A stretch of DNA of 30,632 bases from JBDTME01 sp964583795 (GCA_964583795.1 CAZOWX010000023.1:1-30632), one strand, 5' to 3'. Counted from the first letter of the stretch, positions 23,320 through 29,521 are shown. A program made the numbers and translations. Notes: generated by a model from the letters alone, not told the origin.

Positions 23320-23582
23320 TGTACGTGTAACTTCGCGTATGTTGCGCATAGTTCTAATTTTTGTTTTTTGGTTAGTTTTTTTATTTGAGCTTCTCGCACT
23401 TTTGCATCGTGTTCACTCTCACATGCTTGGGTAAATACGAATTGGACTGGTCGACGGCTTTTTGTGTATTGTGCGCCTGATTTCAAATGGTTGTGAGCGT
23501 GAAGGCGCTTGTGCAGATTAATGGTAAAACCAGTATAGAGCGTGTTATCCGCGCACTGAACTATGTACACGAAGTACTGCAT
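23316..23582 (-). CDS. GIY-YIG nuclease-like protein (UPF0213/YhbQ type)
   Basis: 88 aa. MQYFVYIVQCADNTLYTGFTINLHKRLHAHN carries the GIY and YIG strands and the catalytic Arg; KSRRPVQFVFTQACESEHDAKVREAQIKKLTKKQK has the Glu helix. This is the common chromosomal single-domain type, not an intron endonuclease. Its start lies inside the 3' end of the PAP2 gene (38-bp overlap), so expression is coupled. Confidence 0.88.
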   Translation of the reverse strand: MQYFVYIVQCADNTLYTGFTINLHKRLHAHNHLKSGAQYTKSRRPVQFVFTQACESEHDAKVREAQIKKLTKKQKLELCATYAKLHVH

Positions 23583-24300
23583 GTTTTTGTTTATGTTCTA
23601 GAAATAATTTGTAAAAAGCAAGTGTTTTTTCAATGAGTAGGACGCTACTAAACCAAGCTAATCCTCCAAAGTATCCAGCGATGACATCGCTTGGGTAATG
23701 GACACCAAGGTACACTCGACTGAGTCCAACAAGACCAATAATAATAAGACAAACAACGGCAATGAACAGTGAAAAGTACTTTCGTTTTGTGAAGTGAAAT
23801 ATGAAGTAACCAATGGTTGAGTAAAATACAAATGACTCCATTGAATGACCGGAGGGGAAACTGTAATCAGTTAATGTGTACAGTGGAAAGTATTGGGGGC
23901 GAGGACGCTGAACGAGATTTTTTATTGAAATATTGATTAAAAAAGTCATGCCGATAATAAAAAACATCAAAAACGCTTCACGTTTATGATGTTTTCGCAG
24001 CAGAAAAATACTGATAAGAATAGCTGCAGTGAGCAGAAGTTGATGGCCGAGCGCTGAAATAACGATCATAACTCCATTAAGTATTGGAGTATGCCAAGAG
24101 TGCAACAATCTCAGAATAAACATGTCGAAATTCATAAACTCATTTTCGAGCACTTCATCATGTATTTTGAGAAATAAAAGTAGCGCACTGAGCGTCAAAA
24201 AGACTCCGTATAACATCTCTAAGAGTAATACCGCAGACTGTCTGGATGTTTGGATCAGTTGTCTGAGAACGATCGCGTTTTGCTTCACCTTTTTTCGCAT
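23545..24300 (-). CDS. PAP2-family membrane phosphatase
   Basis: 251 aa with about six membrane spans. The three phosphatase motifs are clear: KNLVQRPRPQ (C1), YSFPSGHSM (C2) and GLSRVYLGVHYPSDVIAG (C3). Likely substrates are lipid diphosphates such as undecaprenyl diphosphate, overlapping the role of UppP encoded at 28 kb (inference). The start is placed at ATG 24300: the longest frame begins at a TTG (24339) that is itself part of a TTGAGT -35 box, and a CATAAT -10 lies 10 nt before the ATG. Confidence 0.88.
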   Translation of the reverse strand: MRKKVKQNAIVLRQLIQTSRQSAVLLLEMLYGVFLTLSALLLFLKIHDEVLENEFMNFDMFILRLLHSWHTPILNGVMIVISALGHQLLLTAAILISIFLLRKHHKREAFLMFFIIGMTFLINISIKNLVQRPRPQYFPLYTLTDYSFPSGHSMESFVFYSTIGYFIFHFTKRKYFSLFIAVVCLIIIGLVGLSRVYLGVHYPSDVIAGYFGGLAWFSSVLLIEKTLAFYKLFLEHKQKHAVLRVHSSVRG

Positions 24301-24310
24301 ACGTTTGTCT

Positions 24311-24339
24311 ATTATGCTGTGAAATGTTTCGTGACTCAA
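24311..24339 (-). promoter_or_regulatory. promoter of the PAP2-GIY-YIG operon
   Basis: Minus strand TTGAGT (24334-24339), 17-bp spacer, CATAAT (24311-24316), 10 nt before the ATG. Confidence 0.55.
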
Positions 24340-24393
24340 TGATGCTTTTGAACGTTGTGTGTTCCCAAGTCATTAGGTGTAAAGATATAAACC

Positions 24394-24402
24394 TGGTATA
24401 AT
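24394..24402 (+). promoter_or_regulatory. extended -10 of the cold-shock gene
   Basis: TGG-TATAAT, the perfect extended form. It gives a leader of about 84 nt, long for this window and typical of cold-shock mRNAs, with AGAAAGG before the start. Confidence 0.65.
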
Positions 24403-24415
24403 GAAATCAAACAAA

Positions 24416-24451
24416 ATGGGACAGAAGGGACGTGGCACGACAATTATTTAG
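24416..24451 (+). CDS. possible 11-residue upstream ORF in the cold-shock leader
   Basis: Begins about 7 nt after the predicted transcription start and encodes MGQKGRGTTII then TAG. It is basic and Gly/Thr-rich. No direct evidence of translation; it may be chance, but its position at the very 5' end fits the leaderless habit seen elsewhere here. Confidence 0.2.
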   Translation: MGQKGRGTTII

Positions 24452-24492
24452 CATTTTGTTAAATATTACGATTTTTAGAAAGGTATAGAGAT

Positions 24493-24747
24493 ATGACTGG
24501 TGTAATTAAGAAATTGACAGATAAAGGCTATGGCTTTATTGCCTCTGAAGAGATGGGGAAAGACCTGTTTTTTCACAGCAAATCTTTAGTAGGAGTTGCC
24601 TACGAGGATCTTCGAGAGGGAGACAAAGTGAGTTTTGAGAGTGAGCAATCTCCAAAAGGGTTGAATGCGATTAATGTGAAACGCGTTGATGCTACTCAAG
24701 GTATGGATGATTCAAGCGCTCAGGATTCTCAGCCGATGGCGGCATAA
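24493..24747 (+). CDS. cold-shock protein (CspA family)
   Basis: 84 aa: one cold-shock domain with RNP1 KGYGFIA and RNP2 DLFFHSKSLVG, then a ~20-residue acidic/Gln/Ser tail not needed for the fold. It binds single-stranded RNA/DNA and unwinds mRNA structure. Its long leader with a Shine-Dalgarno contrasts with the leaderless-looking neighbours and suggests post-transcriptional control. It is followed by a strong terminator and is monocistronic. Confidence 0.95.
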   Translation: MTGVIKKLTDKGYGFIASEEMGKDLFFHSKSLVGVAYEDLREGDKVSFESEQSPKGLNAINVKRVDATQGMDDSSAQDSQPMAA

Positions 24748-24760
24748 TTGTATCGAAGTA

Positions 24761-24797
24761 AAAACACCAAGGTTGCCTAGCTACCTTGGTGTTTTTT
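24761..24797 (+). terminator. Rho-independent terminator of the cold-shock gene
   Basis: AACACCAAGGT and ACCTTGGTGTT form an 11-bp perfect stem around a 9-nt loop, followed by a run of T. It isolates the cold-shock gene from the tRNA promoter 12 bp further on. Confidence 0.9.
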
Positions 24798-24808
24798 GTT
24801 TTTGGGTT

Positions 24809-24817
24809 TGCTATAAT
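24809..24817 (+). promoter_or_regulatory. extended -10 of the tRNA-Gln locus
   Basis: TGC-TATAAT. A start near 24824 would give a ~5-nt leader to the damaged tRNA-Gln copy. It is the only good promoter before the intact tRNA-Gln at 25209. Confidence 0.75.
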
Positions 24818-24828
24818 AGTACTCTCTT

Positions 24829-24917
24829 TGCCGGATGGTGAAATGGTATCACAACGGACTTCGGCCTCAACGGCCGACCAGCCGGAGAGGCTGGCTGAAT
24901 CCGTTTTTCTAGGTTCG
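24829..24917 (+). pseudogene. tRNA-Gln copy with two hairpins in the anticodon loop and a missing T-arm half
   Basis: Identical to the intact tRNA-Gln from its first base through U33 (24829-24860) and again from C34 through TTCG in the T loop (24895-24917). Between U33 and C34 lie 34 extra bases (24861-24894), exactly two 17-nt perfect hairpins: TCGGCC/GGCCGA with loop TCAAC, and CCAGCC/GGCTGG with loop GGAGA. After TTCG the sequence is unrelated, so the T stem and acceptor 3' strand are lost. It cannot fold as a tRNA alone. Its 5' half could still pair with the 3' half of the intact copy. Confidence 0.85.
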
Positions 24918-24942
24918 GTGAACAGGAAAATAACTCAATACA

Positions 24943-25203
24943 ATACAATTTTACTATGTTTATGTTATAGAAAGTGAAGTAAATAAACGGTTGTATGTTG
25001 GCAGTACGAGTGATTTAGTGAGTAGGCTTAAAAGGCATAATGCTGGCTTAGTGTCGTCGACAAAGCCTTTTATTCCTTACAAACTTATTTACTATGAAGC
25101 GATGTTGTCAAAAACAGATGCTTTAGTTCAAGAAAACTATTTGAAGTCTGGAAGTGGTCGAGAGATGCTACGGAAAAAATTGACAAATTATTTTAACAAT
25201 TGA
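24943..25203 (+). CDS. GIY-YIG nuclease between two tRNA-Gln copies, apparent ATA start
   Basis: 86 codons. The N-terminal QFYYVYVIESEVNKRLYVGSTSDLVSRLKRHNAG has both GIY-YIG strands with correct spacing and the catalytic Arg (SRLKRH). STKPFIPYKLIYYEAMLSKTDALVQENYLKSGSGREMLRKKL follows, with the catalytic Glu in VQENYLK. The first plausible codon is ATA at 24943, which would give (M)QFYYVYV, just like MQYFVYI of the other GIY-YIG gene here. No ATG, GTG or TTG precedes the first conserved strand in frame, and TAA is at 24931. Starting at TTG 24991 would remove that strand. It is either an AUA-initiated gene or one whose start was mutated. TACAAT boxes overlap the start. Confidence 0.65.
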   Translation: MQFYYVYVIESEVNKRLYVGSTSDLVSRLKRHNAGLVSSTKPFIPYKLIYYEAMLSKTDALVQENYLKSGSGREMLRKKLTNYFNN

Positions 25204-25208
25204 ACATT

Positions 25209-25279
25209 TGCCGGATGGTGAAATGGTATCACAACGGACTCTGAATCCGTTTTTCTAGGTTCGAATCCTAGTCCGGCAG
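25209..25279 (+). tRNA. tRNA-Gln (CUG)
   Basis: 71 nt. Acceptor TGCCGGA/TCCGGCA with the U1-A72 pair and G73 typical of tRNA-Gln. D stem GTG/CAC, anticodon stem ACGGA/TCCGT with loop CTCTGAA (anticodon CTG), T arm CTAGG-TTCGAAT-CCTAG. CCA is not encoded. It lacks a convincing promoter: TTGACA at ~25180 has only AACATT 17 bp on. It is therefore probably transcribed from 24809 through the damaged copy and the GIY-YIG gene and then trimmed out. Confidence 0.95.
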
Positions 25280-25408
25280 CAAACACCACTCAAGCGAATT
25301 GCTGACCCAACTGAGCTTGCCAAACCAATACTATTTTTAGCCTCAGATGACTCGAGTTACATCACAGGAGAAGTGTTGGTCGTTGATGGGGGATATAGCT
25401 TGAAATGA
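25280..25408 (+). pseudogene. C-terminal remnant of a short-chain dehydrogenase (FabG-like)
   Basis: The frame beginning at the last base of the tRNA reads TPLKRIADPTELAKPILFLA then SDDSSYITGEVLVVDGGYSLK and stop. This is the unmistakable C-terminal ~42 residues of FabG-type SDR enzymes (PEEIA..VLFLASDxSSYITGxVLxVDGG). The Rossmann domain and catalytic SYK are absent: the homology starts right after the tRNA 3' end. The TGA overlaps the ATG of the next gene (ATGA at 25405), showing it was once a whole gene in an operon with it. Confidence 0.88.
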
Positions 25409-25911
25409 AAACTGCAACGATCGATCAAATCATTCAAAAAGCTAAAGAATGTGCCGCAAATAAAAAGAAATGGCACTTTCATATCTTAACTCCAGAATGC
25501 CTTTTGAATGATCAAGATGATTTTGCATTAGTCATGGAAAATACCACCGATCAGGAATGCTTTGTATGTCGTTCGAATGAGCCTTTTATGAATGTTGGGA
25601 AAGAACTGGTTCAGCTCCTGCATAAATCAGTCGTATTGGGTGAGAGTCATGAAAGAAAAGCGAAAAGCCTTGTCTCCGAACAAGTCCCAAAAATACTTTC
25701 ACGCGCGAAAGAGTTGAATACCGTTGGCATTGCCTGGCATCACCACATGTTGTTTCCTGACTGCCAGTACAATCAGCATAAAGGTCAATGGACTATTCTT
25801 TTTGAAGATAAACAAAAAGTGGAAACAATTGAATCGATTACAAATGAAGAGCCAAAAGATGATTTACCGTACATTGAAGAGTTATTTTATCAACAAAAAA
25901 AGGCCGGGTAG
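25405..25911 (+). CDS. unrecognised protein with duplicated WHxHxLxPxC motif
   Basis: 168 aa, no family recognised, no membrane span or signal. Two copies of one motif define an internal duplication: KKWHFHILTPECLLND near residue 22 and IAWHHHMLFPDCQYNQ near residue 110, each followed by a strand pair (FALVMEN / WTILFED). In each, His-x-His plus a Cys seven residues on could bind metal. The two halves are joined by a helical stretch containing SHERKAKSLVSEQVPKILSRAKEL. It was translationally coupled to the SDR gene now reduced to a remnant, so it may have lost its original promoter. No Shine-Dalgarno. Confidence 0.75.
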   Translation: MKTATIDQIIQKAKECAANKKKWHFHILTPECLLNDQDDFALVMENTTDQECFVCRSNEPFMNVGKELVQLLHKSVVLGESHERKAKSLVSEQVPKILSRAKELNTVGIAWHHHMLFPDCQYNQHKGQWTILFEDKQKVETIESITNEEPKDDLPYIEELFYQQKKAG

Positions 25912-25941
25912 TTGCATTTTTGTTAATTGAAGTTTCCATCA

Positions 25942-26274
25942 TTATAGTGGGAGCTTTTTTGTTCTCCAGGCAAGTAATCCATTGGAGATGTCAAAAACAT
26001 TTGTGTAGCCCATCTGCTGCATTATTTGTACCGCAAACACACTACGTGATCCGCTCAGACAGTACACTAGAACTGTTGCATCTTTATTCTGTACAACTTT
26101 CTCGATTTGTCCTTCAAAGGCGTCAAGGGGAATGTTAACACTGTTTTTGAGTGCCCCACGCTCGAACTCACCAGGAGTTCGAACATCAAGCAAATACTCA
26201 ACCTCACCCTTTGAAATTTTTTCATACGCGTCTTGGACATCAATGGAAGGGACGTTGGGAGGAGAGAAAAACAT
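25942..26274 (-). CDS. rhodanese-like single-domain protein
   Basis: 110 aa. Sulfurtransferase fold with LLDVRTPGEFERGALKNSVNIPLD and active-site loop VYCLSGSRSV (C72), six residues as in active rhodaneses, ending in DISNGLLAWR (typical GGxxxW). It is cytoplasmic. It probably carries persulfide sulfur; no acceptor is evident. The start is 7 nt after a TGC-TATACT extended -10. It is divergent from the 532-aa gene. Confidence 0.93.
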   Translation of the reverse strand: MFFSPPNVPSIDVQDAYEKISKGEVEYLLDVRTPGEFERGALKNSVNIPLDAFEGQIEKVVQNKDATVLVYCLSGSRSVFAVQIMQQMGYTNVFDISNGLLAWRTKKLPL

Positions 26275-26281
26275 GGCGAAA

Positions 26282-26290
26282 AGTATAGCA
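26282..26290 (-). promoter_or_regulatory. extended -10 of the rhodanese gene
   Basis: TGC-TATACT, 7 nt before the ATG; leaderless pattern. Confidence 0.65.
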
Positions 26291-26350
26291 TGAATTGTGC
26301 CAGATCGTGATAATATCTTTTAAAGTAGCTTGGTTATGTCTGAAGAAGTG

Positions 26351-26359
26351 TGATAAAAT
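26351..26359 (+). promoter_or_regulatory. extended -10 of the 532-aa helical protein gene
   Basis: TGA-TAAAAT, ending 8 nt before ATG 26368. The upstream in-frame GTG (26350) overlaps it and cannot be used if this promoter is right. Confidence 0.6.
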
Positions 26360-26367
26360 CCAACACT

Positions 26368-27966
26368 ATGGTTCTTGAAAATACACATGCAATGGGTCCA
26401 GTTTTCAGTACTGGCGAGTTTTTTTCTGTCAAGTACTTTTCAAGTGAAGTAGTTCGATTTGCTGATCCCACACAAGTTCTACGGGGTATTGAGTGTATAC
26501 AGCAACAACTGTTAGTTGATGGCCTTTCGGCCTCCTATCAGCATTTATTGAGAATTACTTTAGCGAATGCGTACAACCGCTTAAATGATTTTACGAATTC
26601 ACTTGAACAATTAAATCAATTACCAGTGGTTGAAGGCGTCACATTGGTTCAGTGCAAACTTGATGAGTTTAGTACTTTGATTCACACATATCGCTTACAG
26701 CATGTACGAACAAAACAGAATAACAGTCAAACTACGGATCAGGATTTTTTGGGCGAAGCCAGAGATAAAGCAAGTGAAGCATTAGCATATGCAGAGACGA
26801 TTTTTTCTGATGAAGCAGACAAATCAGATGCGATTCGATTTTCATTGGCAAAGTTATACTTTCAAGTCGGTTGTTTGTATCGTGAAGTGAATGAACAATC
26901 TAGTGACTTTGTTTATCAACTGTTACAAGCGCAAAACTTGCTGAAGGCATATGAACTATTTCAAGAGCTTGTACGGACCAGCAAGCAAGGCTCAGTTCCT
27001 GAAGTGCTTCAGTATCTATCTAGTTTCGACATGTTGCGCAAGCGAGTGTATACAGTTCCTGAGAACGCTGATGGTGATCAGCTACCACAACACATAATAA
27101 TTGATGTTCAAGTGGATCAGCGAATTGCAGAAATCTTGTCAATGACTGTGAGCACTGGTGATGGTGAAATATACAAAAGGAGAGCAAAAGCTAAAGAGTT
27201 AAGAGAACAAGCTGAAATTGAAAAGAGGAAAGTAGCTGATCTTGGTGATCTGCTGCAAACAATTGTTCCCGATAGATATCTGTTGCAAGCTGTATTAACT
27301 CAAGCTCTCGTTGAGCTTGATGCAGGAAATGGAGAAGGATTTAACACGTTCATTCAAGAAGTTTACGGGGTTTGTGATCAATACTCTCTAATCGATTTTA
27401 ACTCTCAAACCGAAAGAATGAAAGGATACTTACTTGAGGTACAAGGAATGCAATTGGTTGCCTTGTCGCATGTTTTTGATCAAAAACTATTTCAAAGTAG
27501 AGTTTTCCCCCCAGAAGAGAAACCAAGTGAAAGTTTGATCGCGGAGGTAAATCAAGAACGGCTCAAAGCCGAAGGAATATATGGTCAGCTTAAAAAGAAT
27601 CTGATAGCAATACCAAATGGTGAAATATATCTGGTTACATACTACATGAAATCAGCTTGGTTTTTTTTAGAAAACTTGCGCTCAAAGGTGAATCCATCAC
27701 CAGGAGATATTATCTGGAACTCAAATGCAATAAGTGACTTTTTGTGCAAGGCGGTAAAGGCCTTGGACTCTCTAACATCGAATCAAGTTGGAAAACTTGT
27801 GTTAGAATTGCAGGTTTTAGGTCAGCTTTTACTTTTTGAACAATATGAACTGGAATTCCCACAAATGGATATCGTATTGCCATATACACAATTAGAGATT
27901 CACGAAAGAATTGCAACTCTGCAAGTGATGATTCGAGCAATCTCGATGGGTATGTTGTTGGCCTAA
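26368..27966 (+). CDS. large alpha-helical protein, TPR-like in places
   Basis: 532 aa, no family recognised. It is almost entirely helical, soluble, with no signal peptide. Residues ~50-90 (SYQHLLRITLANAYNRLNDFTNSLEQLNQLP) and ~160-215 (DAIRFSLAKLYFQVGCLYREV... QAQNLLKAYELFQELV) have the small/large residue spacing of tetratricopeptide repeats. Residues ~270-300 (YKRRAKAKELREQAEIEKRKVADLGDLLQ) form a charged coiled coil. The C-terminal third holds further helix pairs (IYLVTYYMKSAWFFLENLRS). A scaffold role is the most that can be suggested. Base composition matches its neighbours. Confidence 0.7.
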   Translation: MVLENTHAMGPVFSTGEFFSVKYFSSEVVRFADPTQVLRGIECIQQQLLVDGLSASYQHLLRITLANAYNRLNDFTNSLEQLNQLPVVEGVTLVQCKLDEFSTLIHTYRLQHVRTKQNNSQTTDQDFLGEARDKASEALAYAETIFSDEADKSDAIRFSLAKLYFQVGCLYREVNEQSSDFVYQLLQAQNLLKAYELFQELVRTSKQGSVPEVLQYLSSFDMLRKRVYTVPENADGDQLPQHIIIDVQVDQRIAEILSMTVSTGDGEIYKRRAKAKELREQAEIEKRKVADLGDLLQTIVPDRYLLQAVLTQALVELDAGNGEGFNTFIQEVYGVCDQYSLIDFNSQTERMKGYLLEVQGMQLVALSHVFDQKLFQSRVFPPEEKPSESLIAEVNQERLKAEGIYGQLKKNLIAIPNGEIYLVTYYMKSAWFFLENLRSKVNPSPGDIIWNSNAISDFLCKAVKALDSLTSNQVGKLVLELQVLGQLLLFEQYELEFPQMDIVLPYTQLEIHERIATLQVMIRAISMGMLLA

Positions 27967-28011
27967 GGTGAGAGTGTTTTGTGGAGACCAGCTTCTTTCA
28001 ATGTTGTACAC

Positions 28012-28040
28012 TTGTCGACTTATCAACATCGTTGTTAAAT
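28012..28040 (+). promoter_or_regulatory. promoter of uppP-msrA
   Basis: TTGTCG (28012-28017), 17-bp spacer, TTAAAT (28035-28040), 7 nt before the uppP ATG. Confidence 0.6.
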
Positions 28041-28047
28041 ACCTGCT

Positions 28048-28821
28048 ATGACACTTCTGCACGCAATTATCCTTGGTATCATTGAAGGTCTCACCGAATT
28101 TTTGCCTATTTCATCAACCGGCCATATGATCTTGGCATCATCAGTGATGGGGATTTCTGATGTTGAGTTTGTCAAAACCTTCGAAATTTTTATTCAACTC
28201 GGAGCTATTTTGGCAATTGTGGTGTTGTATGCCAAGAAATACATCACTGACTTTGGCATTTATCAGCGGGTGATTGCGGCATTTGTACCAACTGCAGTGG
28301 TAGGGTTTATTCTGTATAAAATCATTAAATCATTTTTATTTGGTCCGCTCGTTGTTTCAGTTTCATTAATTGTTGGTGGAATTATTTTGATAGTTATTGA
28401 TAAACTTAAACTCTTTCAAAAAGAAAACAATGAAAAAATAGAAAAGCTTTCGCTTAAAAAAGCCTCATATATAGGTTTGGCGCAGAGTTTATCAGTTGTC
28501 CCTGGCGTTTCGCGAGCTGCTGCAACCATTGTTGGTGGGATGTCTCAAGGGTTAACTCGACAGCAAGCCACAGAGTATTCGTTTTTGTTGGCGGTGCCGA
28601 CCATGTTAGCAGCTACAACCTTAGATCTGATTAAAACACCTATTGATTTTACTCAAGACCAAATGATCTTTCTGTTTGTAGGGAGTGTAATTGCTTTTGT
28701 TACTGCTTGGGTAGCAGTGAAGTTATTCACTCAATTTGTGGCCAAACATGGCTTTAGTGTGTTTGGGTACTATCGAATTGTGTTGGGATTAATTTTTTTG
28801 GTTTATTTTTTTCTAAGATAA
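28048..28821 (+). CDS. uppP: undecaprenyl-diphosphatase UppP (BacA)
   Basis: Dephosphorylates undecaprenyl diphosphate to recycle the cell-wall lipid carrier. 257 aa, close to the family length, with about eight membrane segments. The two signature regions are IIEGLTEFLPISSTGHMIL near the N-terminus and SVVPGVSRAAATIVGG near residue 150, with Glu, Ser and Arg catalytic residues present. The msrA gene follows after 12 bp. Together with PAP2 (23.5 kb) and FemAB (29.6 kb) it shows an active peptidoglycan pathway. Confidence 0.96.
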   Translation: MTLLHAIILGIIEGLTEFLPISSTGHMILASSVMGISDVEFVKTFEIFIQLGAILAIVVLYAKKYITDFGIYQRVIAAFVPTAVVGFILYKIIKSFLFGPLVVSVSLIVGGIILIVIDKLKLFQKENNEKIEKLSLKKASYIGLAQSLSVVPGVSRAAATIVGGMSQGLTRQQATEYSFLLAVPTMLAATTLDLIKTPIDFTQDQMIFLFVGSVIAFVTAWVAVKLFTQFVAKHGFSVFGYYRIVLGLIFLVYFFLR

Positions 28822-28833
28822 TCAGATTCTGAA

Positions 28834-29394
28834 ATGAAGAAAGAAGATTTTATGTCGGGTTCTAACCTACAAAAAGCCACTCTTGCGAGTGGATGCTTCT
28901 GGTGCACCGAAGCGATCTTTCAACGCCTCAAAGGAGTACAGTCAGTTTTACCTGGATACACAGGAGGTGTGGTTGATAAACCGGATTATGAAACAGTCTC
29001 TTCAGGAAGTTCTGGACATGCAGAAGCAATTCAAATAGTGTTTGATGCCACTGTTATTAATTATGAACAACTGCTTGACGTGTTTTTCCATCTGCATGAC
29101 CCAACTACGATAAACAGCCAAGGGGCAGATATCGGTACACAGTACCGTAGTGCTATCTTTTATCATGACGAGATGCAAAAACAAGTAGCCAGTAAGAAAA
29201 TTGAACAGCTTACACAAGAGAAAGCTTACAAAAACCCAATTGTGACCGAACTAGCACCCTTTACAGCATTTTTTTCTGCTGAAAAGTACCATCAAAACTA
29301 CTACAACTCTAACCGCGGTCAAGGTTACTGCCAGGTAGTGATTGATCCCAAAATTCAAAAATTAATGAAAAACTACTCAAAGCTCGTAAAGTAA
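28834..29394 (+). CDS. msrA: peptide-methionine (S)-S-oxide reductase MsrA
   Basis: Reduces methionine-S-sulfoxide. 186 aa. Active-site motif SGCFWCTEAIF (C21 catalytic, C24), GYTGG, GHAEAIQIVFD, QGADIGTQYRSAIFY and FFSAEKYHQNYY, all canonical. There is no signal peptide. ATG 28834 is used; ATG 28852 is a possible alternative. It complements MsrB at 17 kb: the two stereospecific enzymes are separate genes here. Likely co-transcribed with uppP. Confidence 0.96.
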   Translation: MKKEDFMSGSNLQKATLASGCFWCTEAIFQRLKGVQSVLPGYTGGVVDKPDYETVSSGSSGHAEAIQIVFDATVINYEQLLDVFFHLHDPTTINSQGADIGTQYRSAIFYHDEMQKQVASKKIEQLTQEKAYKNPIVTELAPFTAFFSAEKYHQNYYNSNRGQGYCQVVIDPKIQKLMKNYSKLVK

Positions 29395-29435
29395 TACGTT
29401 ACTTCTGAAGTTTGTCTTACGAATTGCTTATTTCT

Positions 29436-29444
29436 TGTTACAAT
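29436..29444 (+). promoter_or_regulatory. possible extended -10 before femAB gene
   Basis: TGT-TACAAT, about 120 nt before the start. The leader would contain the inverted repeat ACAAGTC/GACTTGT (~29464-29491) and the 7-bp array. Confidence 0.45.
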
Positions 29445-29521
29445 AGTAGCGAAGTAAGTTAACACAAGTCAAAGAGAAAATTTGGACTTGTTTAGTCATT
29501 GAGAGCAGTAAATCATTTTTT

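Noticed and set aside
24786..24977. 63-codon plus-strand reading frame
   Set aside because: It runs through the terminator, the tRNA promoter and the damaged tRNA; not a plausible gene.
24861..25240. Group I intron in tRNA-Gln with a GIY-YIG homing endonuclease
   Set aside because: The 5' exon ends in U as group I introns require, but the interval would end in T rather than G, contains a second copy of the 5' exon, and leaves only ~80 nt of non-coding sequence, too little for the P3-P9 core.
29385..29404. Terminator after msrA (AAGTAA-TACG-TTACTT)
   Set aside because: A 6-bp AT stem without a T tract; too weak to call.
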